NCBI GenBank assembly: GCA_037833965.1
Contig: AP031356.1
Location: 15,274,501-15,338,500 of the forward strand
DNA from: Marchantia polymorpha subsp. ruderalis
Taxonomy: Eukaryota > Streptophyta > Marchantiopsida > Marchantiales > Marchantiaceae
DNA: 64,000 nt
Direction: 5' to 3'
In this document: piece by piece, positions 35,371 to 47,500 of the stretch
How the letters are laid out: each line of letters opens with the position of its first letter
How positions within the stretch are numbered: the stretch's first letter is position 1
Notes under the pieces: model-generated
Databases searched by the model: none
Seen by the model: the letters and a program-made list of their open reading frames with translations, nothing else
What the model was told of the DNA's origin: nothing
Made by a program: the position numbers and the translations under genes

Positions 35371-38211
35371 TTACACGTGGTATTTCTTCAGACGCCATCC
35401 GTTCACGCGGGTGCCTAACCATTCTCCCGTCAGTTCTGCGAGTTGGATGGATCCATTTGGAAAAACTTCTATTACCTTGTAAGGTCCCATCCACCTCAAG
35501 TGGAGCTTGCCTGGAAATCTAGCATGTCTGCTATCGTATAGCAGAGCCAAATCGCCCTTCTCCAGCAGTACTGGTTTGAGTCTTCGATCGTACTTCTCCT
35601 TCCGCCTGAGTTGTAATTGCTTTGTTTGATCTTCGGCTTCTTGACGTCTTTCCTCCAGTGCCATTACCTCTTGCAGTCGATATGCCTGACTTTCCTCCGC
35701 GTCCAGCCTTCTCTGATCTAAGGTCCTCTTCGTAGGTATCTCGAATTCGATGGGTAAGATCGGATGCTGCCCATAAACTAGGAAGTAAGGTGTTTGCCTG
35801 GTGGTGACTTTTTCTGCCGTTCTATATGCCCATAAGGCGGCCGGTAGCTTGGTGTCCCAGTCATGAGCATGGTTTACAGTCACCTTGAGGAGTATCTTAC
35901 AGAGTAATCCATTGGACTTCTCTGTCAGACCATTTGCCTTGGGGTTGTATGGAGTAGTCTTTCGATGCTTAATCTGGAAGTGCCGCGTCAAACTCTCTAT
36001 CACCTGATTCAGAAAGTGCGTCCCTCTGTCACTGACTATTTCTAGGGGGCACCCGTAGCGTGTGATGATTGATTCGAATAGGAACCGTGCTACTGCGGCT
36101 GCGTCATCGTGCCTTGTGGCCTCTGCCTCCACCATCTTGGTCGCATAGTCTGTTGCTACCAATATGTAGCGCCTGCGCGTGCCTTTAGTGACAGGTTGTA
36201 TTGGTCCCACGAAGTCGATCCCCCATTTTTCAAATGGTGCCAATGGCATGATTGGTGTAAGAGGCCATCTCGTGGTCGGAGTCGGCCTTCCCGTCCTCTG
36301 GCAGCTGTCGCATTTGCGAACGTAGTCGTGTACATCTTTGAACATCGTCGGCCACCAGTATCCTGCATTCACAATTTTGGTCACTGTATTTCTGGTGGCG
36401 TAGTGACCACCAGCGTCTTCTGTGTGCATGGCTTTGACAACTCGCGGGACCTCAGACTCCTCTAGACATCTGCACAGCCTCTCGTCTGCCATTTTCTTGA
36501 ACAAGACCCCCTGTTGAAGCTGGTAAGGCCCCGCTTTATGAACGAAGACTGTGCGCTGCTCCGCATCCAATCCTTCCGGACATTGGAGTGTGAGCAGAAA
36601 CCTGTATAAGTCCGCGTACCTGGACTCATGGCTGGCGGACAACTGAAAAAGTTGTTCGTCGGGAAAATCATCCACTACTTCCTCCTCTATGGGTTCGGTC
36701 CATAGTCGGGAGAGGTAGTCCGCGTTCTCATGGTGAACGCCTTTCCGTGTCTGTACAGTGTAGGTGAATTCCTGCAGCAGTAGTACCCACCTGGCAATTC
36801 GTCCGGACAGATCCGCCTTCTTGACCAGGTGCTGTAAGGCGTAATGATCTACATGAAACACGAACTCATAGCAGATCAAATAATGTCGGAACTTCTTACA
36901 GGAGTACACCATTCCCAACGCCTCCCTCTCAGTTGTCGTGTACTTCTTCTCTGCTGCTGACAACTGACGACTCGCGAAGTAAATCGGGTAGTCTTTCTTG
37001 TTGTCGTCCTTCTGACTAAGAACCACCCCGATTGCAAACGCCGACGTGTCTACATAGACATGGAAAGGTCTGTTCCAATCCGGACTTCTCAGAACCGGAG
37101 CAGTCGTCAGTTTGGCTTTGAGCGTTTCAAAGGCCAGCTGTTGCTCCTTGCCCCACACATAGGGTTCATCCTTCTTAAGCAGCTTCGTCAGATCGGCTGC
37201 CAAGATGGCGTACATATTTATGAACCTTCTGTAATAACCTACATGGCCAAGGAAGGCCCTCAACTCACGCAGATTCGTTGGCGGCTGCAGTTCGAGAATA
37301 ATCTTCACCTTCTCTACATCCACTGCAATGCCATCGGACGAAACTCGGTGCCCTAGCAGGATTCCGCTGGTCATGAAGAAAAAACATTTCTCAGGGTGTA
37401 AGGACAAGCTGCTCTCCCTACATCTGTCGAACGTTTGCCGAAGATGGTCAAGGTGCTCCGACCTCTTACCGAAGACACAAAAGTCGTCGATGAAAATTTC
37501 TAGGAACTTCCTCAGGTGCTCTTGGAAGATGTTTGTCATCATCCGCTGGAACGTCGCTGGCGCGTTGCACAGACCGAACGGCATCTTGTGATAAGCATAG
37601 GTTCCCCAGTCGGTCGTGAAGGTTGTTTTGTCCTTGTCCTGTTCCCTGATGGACACCTGGTTGTAGCCGGAGAATCCGTCTAGGAAACTGTAGCATTCAT
37701 GCCCTGCTACATGGTCCAGAATAGAGTCCGTGAAAGGAAGAGGGTGATGGTCCTTCTGCGTTGCTGCGTTCAGCTTCCTGAAGTCCTGACACACCCGGAT
37801 CTTACCCGTCAGTTTCTTGGGCACGATCACGATAGGCGACACCCACTCGCTACTGAGTACCGGGTAGATAATTCCTGCGCTCAGGTACTTATCGATTTCG
37901 TCCTTCACCAATAATGAATATTTTGGGTTGAGCCTGTATTGGCGTTGGCGAACCGGAACTGCCTCGTCCAACAAGTCGATTCTGTGCTCTCCATACCTTG
38001 CAGGTATGCCTTTCATGTCTTCAATCTTCCATGCGAAGACATCGTCATACTGGCGAAGAAACGCCTGTACCCTGTTCAACTCTTCTCCTTGTACCTGGCT
38101 TGACACCTTCAAGCCTTTACCTGGACTGAGTTGCAGTTCGCAGCAATCACTCGGGTCAACAATCCCCTCTGTGTGACTGATCTCGCTTCTGCCCAGTCCG
38201 GCTGCTAGTTG
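35371..38211 (-). CDS. pol: A2 Pol: RT, RNase H, integrase (readthrough product)
   Basis: Nearly identical to A1 Pol: the RT FIDDF motif, RNase H acidic residues, HHCC finger, D,D35E integrase triad and GPY motif are all present and no stop interrupts it. It begins directly after the TAG at 38214-38212, which has the same CAA CTA context as in A1. The 5' half of its gag partner is displaced by B1, so it cannot now be expressed as a Gag-Pol fusion from this locus. Confidence 0.93.
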   Translation of the reverse strand, partial: QLAAGLGRSEISHTEGIVDPSDCCELQLSPGKGLKVSSQVQGEELNRVQAFLRQYDDVFAWKIEDMKGIPARYGEHRIDLLDEAVPVRQRQYRLNPKYSLLVKDEIDKYLSAGIIYPVLSSEWVSPIVIVPKKLTGKIRVCQDFRKLNAATQKDHHPLPFTDSILDHVAGHECYSFLDGFSGYNQVSIREQDKDKTTFTTDWGTYAYHKMPFGLCNAPATFQRMMTNIFQEHLRKFLEIFIDDFCVFGKRSEHLDHLRQTFDRCRESSLSLHPEKCFFFMTSGILLGHRVSSDGIAVDVEKVKIILELQPPTNLRELRAFLGHVGYYRRFINMYAILAADLTKLLKKDEPYVWGKEQQLAFETLKAKLTTAPVLRSPDWNRPFHVYVDTSAFAIGVVLSQKDDNKKDYPIYFASRQLSAAEKKYTTTEREALGMVYSCKKFRHYLICYEFVFHVDHYALQHLVKKADLSGRIARWVLLLQEFTYTVQTRKGVHHENADYLSRLWTEPIEEEVVDDFPDEQLFQLSASHESRYADLYRFLLTLQCPEGLDAEQRTVFVHKAGPYQLQQGVLFKKMADERLCRCLEESEVPRVVKAMHTEDAGGHYATRNTVTKIVNAGYWWPTMFKDVHDYVRKCDSCQRTGRPTPTTRWPLTPIMPLAPFEKWGIDFVGPIQPVTKGTRRRYILVATDYATKMVEAEATRHDDAAAVARFLFESIITRYGCPLEIVSDRGTHFLNQVIESLTRHFQIKHRKTTPYNPKANGLTEKSNGLLCKILLKVTVNHAHDWDTKLPAALWAYRTAEKVTTRQTPYFLVYGQHPILPIEFEIPTKRTLDQRRLDAEESQAYRLQEVMALEERRQEAEDQTKQLQLRRKEKYDRRLKPVLLEKGDLALLYDSRHARFPGKLHLRWMGPYKVIEVFPNGSIQLAELTGEWLGTRVNGWRLKKYHV

Positions 38212-39580
38212 CTATTCGTCATCCGGATACACCTCGTCTCCTTCCTCCTCAATAGAGCAGCAAGTGACGTAGCCCACAAATTCTTCCAACGTTTCGGTCT
38301 CTGGAGTGCATGATGAGCTGGTCTCACCTCCGGTTGTGTAACCGGAGGTGGTGGAAGGTGTTTCGCCCTCATGGGGTACCTTGGTCCATGGTACGGTAAT
38401 GACAGTCGGAGGGTCCGCAGGGCTACGGAACTGTAATCTCTTCCTACTCCAGTCACACCTTGCTTTGGCATCGTATAGCCACGGTCTGCCAAGCAGCACA
38501 TCATAACCTTTCTTCATCAGAGGTTGCAGTATTATGTAGGACAGTTGAAAGTCCACTCCTAAAATGTTGGTTCTTACATTGCTCAACATTCCTAGTGGCA
38601 TTCTGCGTGTTTGATCGGCCAGTCGCAATACTCGGGATGTAGGCTCGAAGGTCTGGAACCCCAAGGAGTTCGCTGTCTCCTCGGTCATGATATTCACGCC
38701 CGAGCCGGAGTCCACTGGTACCTTCTGAATGACGCAGCCTCCGATCTCTACTTCGATCTCTGGAGGTCCCAGGTCTCCTCCTTCCACTCTGTACACAGCC
38801 GGAAGTTTCTCTTTTCGGGGTTTGCGTGGTCGGCGCAACGAAAGCATCAGCATCCTCCTGTACGTCTTATTGTCTTCCAACAACTGGTGGAAGGAAATAT
38901 TTGCCCTCTGGCTCCCCATGTCTTTCACTATGTCGTAGGAAGTGTTGGAAGTCACAGCCGGAAGTTTCCCTCTACTCGCGGTCGGAAGTGGTGTAGGAGG
39001 CCTAACCGCCTTCCGGTCGTCGGATGTCATTCCGGCGCCCAGTGCTTCCTTGATGAGGTGACTCACCTCATCTTTGATGTCCGGAAGGTAATCTCGAGTC
39101 CGGAACTCTTCTGAATACCTGTCCGCCTTTTCTGAGTTCTGCTCCGGCTGGGTGTTTCTCATAGCCGGAGGTGTACCCGGCCTTCTCCTCTGGCCTTCTC
39201 TAACTTCTTTAGACTTCCTCCTCTCTTCCCTACGCTCGAGGCGGCGAGTGTCCTCGTGGCCTTCTCCTCTCCTCTTCGAACTTCGGGTTTCTACCCGACC
39301 GCACATTACTTCTTCCTCTGGCCATACTTCGTCTCCTTCAGCTGGGTCCAGACTCAGTTCTACCTGGTTGACCTGCACCTCTTCCTTGCCAGGTGTCGAT
39401 ACGAAACGCACGGCTGGCCTAGGGAGTTGGGGCTGATCACATTCGGCTACTGTATGTCCGGACTTCTTGCAATTGCTGCACAATGGTGCATACCCCATTG
39501 GCTTCCTCGGGTGGGGACAGCTTGGCGCGTAATGCCCCATGTCTCCGCAGTTGTAGCAACCATCGAATTGTGGTCGAGGT
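38212..39580 (-). pseudogene. gag-pro: A2 gag-protease, C-terminal fragment cut by B1
   Basis: It retains zinc knuckles 2 and 3 (CYNCGDMGHYAPSC, CSNCKKSGHTVAEC) and the protease (VDSGSG, DVLLGRPWL), and ends in TAG-CAA-CTA. The capsid domain and knuckle 1 are on the far side of B1, outside the window. The cut falls just upstream of knuckle 2. Open throughout, so it was inactivated by insertion rather than decay. Confidence 0.92.
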
Positions 39581-40826
39581 TGTGGTACCCCACTTTTGGC
39601 AATTTTGAGGAAATTAAAACATTTTTGGAAAACTGTACCCTGGCAGCATTGTAAATAGCCTTCGGTACATCAAAACAGAGTGAATCCGGAAGATCGCGGG
39701 GATTCTCGAGGGATCTTGTAGAATCTGGGATTTCGAGTGCCGCAGCAAGCACAAGCACCACCCTCCCTGCGAGCTCCGCAGTTAGGATCTCTACGGCGCA
39801 AGGCGCAAAACCCGCCTTCGGAGGTTGCGTCCGCGGCTGTAGGGAAACCCCCGTAATTAGGTCAACCCTCGGGCGCTTTGACCAAGTTAGGGTCCCGTTG
39901 GAAAGAGCTCGACGCGCTGATTCTAACGAGCCCAAGAACACTTGTAACGGACGAGGACTTAGGGAGTTACCGCTACTGGAAGAAAGGGAGGCGGTCGCCT
40001 ACGGCGGAAGGATTTCGCCACCGGCGCGAATTCCGCCTACGCAGAAGGGGGATTCAAGTTTTGTCCTATGCGCGGACGAAGGCATTCGCCTGTGCACAGG
40101 CGAAGTAGGGTTAGGAAAGGCGCGAAGTCCGCCTACGCACAGGCGTTCGCCTATGCACAGGCACTTCGGCGTCGGCGGAAAATCCGCCTTGGGCCCTAGA
40201 AATGCGCCTTGTGAGGTAGAAAGTGTACGGCGCCTTCCGCGCCAGCGCAGCGCAGCGTACGTCGGAAGAGCCGCCAGAGTAATCCAATAGGTACGGACCG
40301 TGCGGACGGCACGGGTGGAGGCGCTCTTGGACGGACGGAGTTGCGGCGGCGGAAGCGCCGACGGAGAGACAAGGAACGGACAGACTGGACGGAGACGGCT
40401 GACCACGGTCAACGCCTTCCGCGCCAGCGCAGCGCCGCGGACGGAATTCGCCTGCGCACAGGCGAACGCCTGTGCACAGGAGGATGTTCAAGTTCCGCGC
40501 CGGCGGAGAATCCGCCGAGGCTCCTGCCTGCGCACAGGCAGGAGTTGAATTTTTGTCCGACATGCGGACACACGCGTCAAGGCAGAAGGAGATTGGCCGA
40601 GGGGCGGTACGAACAAGTGTACCGCGCAAGGCGGAAAACTCGCCTTCGGCGCTACGCCCCCATGTCCGGAGGGTGACACGCTCGCGGAGTTCAAATCCGC
40701 CAATTCGAGCGTGAGAGTTTAATCGACGACGGCGGAGCGTGAAGCCGCGCGTGAGAGCGAAGACCGTTCCAGCGTACAGCCGGCGCGGCCATCAAGTGAG
40801 ACGTTCTTCACGACCAAGAGACGACC

Positions 40827-43544
40827 ATGACCTTCGACCGGGCGGCGGAGAGCGTCCCATTCTTGAATTCGCGATTCCAATCTCTTGTGCGCGCTGCGCG
40901 CATCCATCTGCTGGCTGCGGACCATTCCCGACGTCGTCACACAGGAGATTTCTTGTTGATTGAGGGAGAAGTGAGTGCGCGTGATTTGGAATTGAGAGCG
41001 ATTAGAGTTTGCCGAGAGAGAAAGAAACGCGGACAGTGCGGAAGTAGAATGAGCGGGCGAGCGAACCCCAGGAACGCAATGACGAGACCGAGCAGATTGC
41101 GGATGGTGCCACTTCGCCTGCCGCAGAACGGGCTGCGCGCTTTCGAAGAGCGCTTAATAGCAAGAAAGCTCGATTTCTTGCTATGGGGATGGAATTACAT
41201 CTGCGCGAATATGGTGCGCGAGTGGCTAGAGCCACAGGGACCACCCTCGCGCGGATTGCGTCCGCATGTTGACCGGTGGACAGTCCAAGATTGGGCGCAG
41301 GCGTTGGGAAGATGTGCTGGCATGCCAGGGCATCTCCTTTTCGACAGTGAGAGCATCAAGGTGACCAAGCAAGAAGAGGCGCAATTTGTGGAGCTGTTCA
41401 AGACCGGGAGGTCTACCAAGAATGGGTACAGGACCCGTGATTACAAAGATCGATTTCGCCGGACTCTGTCCGCGGCGCTGATGCAATTACTGCAGCCGCA
41501 CCGCGCCTGCTACATCACATTGTGGCAGGTCTCTTTTGTGGAGTGCGTCATCGAGGGAACTCCAATTCACTGGGCGAGCATCCTGCACAGGGTGATGCGA
41601 CAGCACGCGTTTGAGGAGAAGGGGGGAACTCTAAACCATCTTTCTCCTTTCCTCATCAATTTTTATCGACAGCGGAATTGTTTGACAGCGGCGGAGCTTG
41701 AACATTTTCCGCCATTGTCCATCGACCATCCCGGGAAGTATGTGCGGGAGAACGAGGTCGACACTGATGCGGAGGAGTCACCGACTTCTACCCCATCAAG
41801 ACGGAGGGAGGAAGGGAGACACACTCCTGCAGCGCGAGTGCCGCGGAAGCGGCGATGGAGGGAAGAGTCCGAAGAGGAGCAGCATCAAGAACCCTCTGCT
41901 CCCATTCGACCGCGGCCGCTGTGCGAGCCATACAGCCGGCCGAAGCAGAAGGCACGCAGACTGGTGTTACCAGCTGACAGTGCAGACACGGCGACGATTG
42001 CGACGGAGATAGGAAGTGCGTCGCCAGAGAAGCGAGAGGAAGCGCGGACGACCGCACGAGAGACGGGCCACGCTGCAACCTCGTCGGGAGAGAGGCCGCC
42101 TACGGGCCAAGGGCCTCCGGAGTTACCACGTGCGATGCGGACAGATGTTCCGTTTGCGCACAGGCGAACCTCCGCGGACGGACGAGTCTCCGCGGACCGG
42201 CGAACACAAGTGGACGTGGATCTACGCTTACGCGTGGGAAGGAGCAGTCCGCCTGTGCACAGGCGCTCACCTGTGCACAGGTCGCCTGTGCACAGGTCAC
42301 CTGTGCACAGAACACCTCCGCACGTGCCGCCTGTGCACAGGCAAGAATCACCCCCGTTCCAACGTAGGAAGGGGAAGGAGCCGGCGGAAGAACCGCCTAC
42401 GAGACACCGGCCCTCGGGGCCAGACCCTCCGGCGCACCACGCGGCCAATTCGCGCCTTCGGCGCCAGGGCCTTCGAGCCGAGGGGACACGAGCAGAGAGC
42501 GTGCGGAGGCCGCACCATCGGCGGGAAGTCCGCCGATAGATGCGCCTTCGGCGGTAGGGCCTATAGGCCAAGGAACATCGGGCGTGCGGCCCCCGGCCAT
42601 GTCGCCTTCGGCGATAGATGTCCGCGGCGCTACGCCTGCGACGGACAAGGCGCCGGCAAACGCGCCTGCGCACGGGCCGGGCACAGCCCCCACGGACCGA
42701 TCGAGGGAGCAGCAGACGATGGAGCGGAGTGACTGTCCGCGGGACGACATCTCGATGCGCGATGCGCAATCCAACCCCGCGCAGCCACCCTCCGCTCAAT
42801 CGCCTTCGGCGACGGACGACGGCGACAGAGAGAATGCGGTAGGCAAGCAACCAGCGAGCGACGGGGATGCCGCTCGGGTACACTCGCCTTCCGCCTTAGA
42901 CATTTTGGCGACGAGCAGCGAGGCTGCAGCCGTGCCTTCGCAGGCAGCACACGTCGAGGACGTGCAGCCCCACTCGGGGCAGTCGCCAACGCAATCAATG
43001 GTGACTGAAATTCTCCACTCGGATGATGACGACGGGGGCTCCACGGAAGAAATGTCAGGAGCAGAAGACACCGAGGAGGAGGAGGAGGAAATTGTTGGAG
43101 CGCCGGCGGCGGCGCTCTCTGAGCAGGTGATTCCGTTGCTGCGGTACTTGGATCGCAAGGTCGATAAATACGCCGACCCACTCCAGCCGGGATCTTACAT
43201 CGAGTTAGTGCGCAGGAGGACTCGCACTAAAGTCCACACCAGCAAGCTATTAGCTAGAGTGGACCAGGAGTTGAGAGACTTGAGGGAGAAGCATGAGTGC
43301 TTGTGGGGACAGTACAAGCTTAATCAGAAGTTCTACAAGCACTCCGAGAAGATGAAGGATGAGAAACTGGGTGAGCTCACCAAGGAGCAGGTGAAGGTCA
43401 AGGAAGCACTCGATTCTGAGCAGGCCCAGAATCGGATTTTGTCAGAGGAGCTCGTGCGGCAGACGCGGTTGTTGGAACAATGTCAGCTCGCACGGCAGGC
43501 GGATGAAGAATTAATCCGCAGTTTGCAGTCAGAGTGTGGCGAAT
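40827..43544 (+). pseudogene. B1 LTR ORF, frameshifted and split by B2
   Basis: It starts MTFDRAAESVPFLNS and follows the B2 protein until about 42443, where one base is missing relative to B0 and B2 (GCGGCCAATTC versus GCGCCGCAATT). The frame ends at 42539, while the original sentence continues in another frame to 43544. B2's solo LTR then cuts it after the coiled-coil segment LQSECGEL; the last 144 codons are at 48958-49391. It contains five tandem CTGTGCACAG palindromes encoding SPVHR repeats (42249-42342). Confidence 0.87.
42249..42342. repeat. Cluster of CTGTGCACAG palindromes inside the B1 LTR ORF
   Basis: Five copies of the 10-bp palindrome CTGTGCACAG, mostly within GCCTGTGCACAGGC or ACCTGTGCACAGGT, spaced 15-18 bp, so translated as SPVHR repeats. 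B0 has one intact and one degenerate copy at the same place (48 bp shorter); B2 has four plus a degenerate one (46190-46286). Confidence 0.9.
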
Positions 43545-44492
43545 TGTAATAACCCACTAAAGGCTAAAATTGCAATATAGTGGTAGAAAGGTCGAACCCA
43601 CAGGGACAGAGGAACACACAGGGTACAAAGTGTCACGTTTAACAGACTATTGATGAGTTTGAATTCTCAGGCGACTGTCACTCCCAGAAATACTGCAAGT
43701 GTCCACTCGGAGCGCACTCGGAGGTCGCACAGTGCAGCGTAACACACACACACACACACACACACTTGAAACTACAGAAACACAACCCAGAGATCCGTTA
43801 GGACCTCTACTTCAAGATTTCAGGGGGAAAGTCTCTCGCGAGCACACTCGGCAAAGCTGCGGGCAGTGACTTCCAACTCCGGCTTTTACAACACTTCCAC
43901 TAGCTTGCTGCTAGTGTAGGAAACCCGGTTTGGACTGCCTACTTCGGATCGAAGTCACTCCTACGCGGTGAACAACACTCTCAACTCACAAAACGCGCAG
44001 AGAACACAGGTCCGCACTGAAGGACTCACTGTGAAACATTCCAGTAACACAACAACAGTCTATTGAAGAGTTTGAATTCTCAGGCACTTGTCATTCCTAG
44101 AAATACTACAGGGGTTACCCTCAAGGCACCTGCTGCAGCGTAACCTGAATTTACAACCAAGGCTTACACGAAGTAACAAAACTTCACTTTGGCATTCAGG
44201 GGAAAAATTCCAAAGGAGTACAATCAGAAAGAAACACTCGAAGGTGTAGGGGCGAAACTGTTCAAGTATCTAACTAGTCACTGGCTCTGAGCATCGGCAG
44301 TCACCCGCAGGTGCAGATCCGAACTACTCAAGTCTCTAACCAATGTACTAGCTCTGAACATTCGGCCGAAGGCCTTCAGCTACAAAATGCGGAACGCTAA
44401 GTTGTAACTCCTCATGCGTGGTGACAGAACTCAAGGACACAAACACGCAAAGGTAATGGGTTCCTGATCTATACTTCTGATGGGAAAGAACC

Positions 44493-44521
44493 CCAGGCAA
44501 AACGCCTGGAACTATTTTATA
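44493..44521 (-). promoter_or_regulatory. LTR core promoter: TATA box and hairpin (B2)
   Basis: TATAAAATAG (44521-44512) followed by CCAGGC-GTTTT-GCCTGG (44509-44493), 37 bp beyond the ORF stop. Confidence 0.72.
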
Positions 44522-44557
44522 CCTTCTAAGTCCTACCTAGCACTACACTGCACTACG

Positions 44558-47500
44558 CTACACGCCTGCACGGAACCACGCTACACTACACTCCGCGGAA
44601 CCTGTACTACGTCTCCTGCGCGGCCGACTGCCGCGCACTAACTCCCTACCCTGCCACTCTTCCGCTCGACTGCGCAGTCCCAACCGCTGCAACGCCGCGG
44701 ACACCTCCCCCTCGAGGGCGGACATGGTATCCTGTGCCTTCGACAGAAAGGCCTCGAGCTTCTTCGCTACCTTCCGCCGACTCCTACTGTCGCCTGACAA
44801 CAACCCGGCTGCGCGCAATTCAAACTCACGCAGTGTGAGTTTCTCCTGCGCCTTCACTTCCCAGTGGGCGTAGCCCTTGAGACAGTGGGCGACTCGCCTC
44901 GCCGTCTCCACCTTCGTGCGATCCGCCTCCTTCCTGCGATCCTCTTCAATCGTCACTAATTGCGATTCGGCTTCGGCACGTTGCGCTCTCAATTCGCCAC
45001 ACTCTGACTGTAACCTGCGGATTAACTCTTCATCCGCCTGCCGTGCGAGCTGACATTGTTCCAACAACCGCGTCTGTCGCACGAGCTCCTCTGACAAAAT
45101 CCGATTCTGGACCTGCTCCAAATCGAGTGCTTCCTTGACCTTCACCTGCTCCTTGGTGAGCTCGCCCAGTTTCTCATCCTTCATCTTCTCGGAGTGCTTG
45201 TAGAATTTCTGATTAAGCTTGTACTGTCCCCACAAGCACTCATGCTTCTCCTTCAAGTCCCTCAACTCCTGGTCCACTCTAGCTAATAGCTTGCTGGTGT
45301 GGACTTTAGTGCGAGTCCTCCTGCGCACTAACTCGATGTAAGATCCCGGCTGGAGTGGGTCGGCGTATTTATCGACCTTGCGATCCAAGTACCGCAGCAA
45401 CGGAATCACCTGCTCAGAGAGCGCCGCTGCCGGCGCTCCAACAATTTCCTCCTCCTCCTCCTCGGTGTCTTCTGCTCCTGACATTTCTTCCGTGGAGCCT
45501 CCGTCGTCATCATCCGAGTGGAGAATTTCAGTCGCCATTGAATGCGTCGGCGACTGCCCCGAGTGGGGCTGCACGTTCTCGACGTGCGCTGCCTGCGAAG
45601 GCACGGCTGCAGCCTCGCTGCTCGTCGCCAAAATGTCTAAGGCGGAAGGCGAATGTACCCGCGCGGCATCCCCGTCGCTTACTTGTTGATTGCCTCCCGC
45701 ATTCTCTCTGTCGCCGTCGTCCGTCGCCGAAGGCGATCGAGCGGAGGGTGGCTGCGCGGGGTTGGATTGCGCATCGCGCATCGAGATGTCGTCCCGCGGA
45801 CAGTCACTCCGCTCCTCCGTCTGCTGCTCCCTCGATCGGTCCGTGGGGGCCGTGCCCGGCCCGTGCGCAGGCGCATTTGCCGGCGCCTTGTCCGCCGTAG
45901 GCGTAGCGCCGCGGACATCTATCGCCGAAGGCGACATGGCCGGGGGCCGCACGCCCGATGTTCCTTGGCCTATAGGCCCTACCGCCGAAGGCGCATCTAT
46001 CGGCGTACTTCCCGCCGATGGTGCGGCCTCCGCACGCTCTCTGCTCGTATCCCCTCGGCTCGAAGGCCCTGGCGCCGAAGGCGCGAATTGCGGCGCGTGG
46101 TGCGCCGGAGGGTCTGGCCCCGAGGGCCGGTGTCTCGTAGGCGGTTCTTCCGCCGGCTCCTTCCCCTTCCTGCGTTGGAACGGGGGTGATTCTTGCCTGT
46201 GCATAGGCGGCACGTGCGGGGGTGTTCTGTGCACAGGTGACCTGTGCACAGGCGACCTGTGCACAGGCGAGCGCCTGTGCACAGGCGGACTGCTCCTTCC
46301 CACGCGTAAGCGTAGATCCACGTCCACTTGTGTTCGCCGGTCCGCGGAGGCTCGTCCGTCCGCGGAGGTTCGCCTGTGCGCAAACGGAACCTCTGTCCGC
46401 ATCGCACGTGGTAACTCCGGAGGCCCTTGGCCCGTAGGCGGCCTCTCTCCCGACGAGGTTGCAGCGTGGCCCGTCGCTCCTGCGGTCGTCCGCGCTTCCT
46501 CTCGTCTCTCTGGCGACGCACTTCCTATCTCCGTCGCAATCGTCGCCGTGTCTGCACTGTCAGCTGGTAACACCAGTCTGCGTGCCTTCTGCTTCGGCCG
46601 GCTGTATGGCTCGCACAGCGGCCGCGGCCGAATGGGAGCAGAGAGTTCTTGATGCTGCTCCTCTTCGGACTCTTCCCTCCATCGCCGCTTCCGCGGCACT
46701 CGCGCTGCAGGAGTGTGTCGCCCTTCGTCCCTCCGTCTTGATGGGGTAGAAGTCGGTGACTCCTCTGCGTCAGTATCGACCTCGTTCTCCCGCACATACT
46801 TCCCGGGATGGTCGATGGACAATGGCGGAAAATGTTCAAGCTCCGCCGCTGTCAAACAATTCCGCTGTCGATAAAAATTGATGAGGAAAGGAGAAAGATG
46901 GTTTAGAGTTCCCCCCTTCTCCTCAAACGCGTGCTGTCGCATCACCCTGTGCAGGATGCTCGCCCAGTGAATTGGAGTTCCCTCGATGACGCACTCCACA
47001 AAAGAGACCTGCCACAATGTGATGTAGCAGGCGCGGTGCGGCTGCAGTAATTGCATCAGCGCCGCGGACAAAGTCCGGCGAAATCGATCCTTGTAATCAC
47101 GGGTCCTGTACCCATTCTTGGTTGACCTCCCGGTCTTGAACAGCTCCACAAATTGCGCCTCTTCTTGCTTGGTCACCTTGATGCTCTCACTGTCGAAAAG
47201 GAGATGCCCTGGCATGCCAGCACATCTTCCCAACGCCTGCGCCCAATCTTGGACTGTCCACCGGTCGACATGCGGACGCAATCCGCGCGAGGGTGGTCCC
47301 TGTGGCTCTAGCCATTCGCGCACCATATTCGCGCAGATGTAATTCCATCCCCATAGCAAGAAATCGAGCTTTCTTGCTATTAAGCGCTCTTCGAAAGCGC
47401 GCAGCCCGTTCTGCGGCAGGCGAAGTGGCACCATCCGCAATCTGCTCGGTCTCGTCATTGCGTTCCTGGGGTTCGCTCGCCCGCTCATTCTACTTCCGCA

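Larger units (their letters stand above)
30464..39580 (-). mobile_element. A2: family-A retrotransposon, left part (3' LTR, pol, end of gag-pro)
   Basis: 3' LTR is 30464-35333 (4870 bp), PPT 35334-35346, then pol and the C-terminal half of gag-protease up to 39580, where element B1 is inserted (GAGGT at 39576-39580 is the expected left target duplication). The rest of gag, the PBS and the 5' LTR must lie beyond B1, outside the window. Remaining frames are open, so A2 was coding-competent when B1 hit it. Confidence 0.94.
39581..43544 (+). mobile_element. B1: 5' LTR of a family-B element, left part
   Basis: It starts TGTGGTACCCCAC at 39581 and is interrupted at 43544 by solo LTR B2. Unlike B0 and B2, the other end of this LTR (50404) is followed by a PBS and gag, so B1 is a full element in plus orientation, about 5.41 kb of LTR in total. 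U3 before the ORF (39581-40826) is packed with GCCTGTGCACAGGC-type palindromes (for example 40087-40102, 40137-40162, 40449-40483). Confidence 0.94.

Noticed and set aside
45690..46652. A 320-codon ORF on the plus strand, antisense to the B2 LTR ORF (similar ones at 41885-42883 and 22328-23170)
   Set aside because: They mirror the GC-rich, palindrome-rich low-complexity middle of the sense ORF, have no domain, and are not kept at the same length between copies. They are shadows of codon composition.
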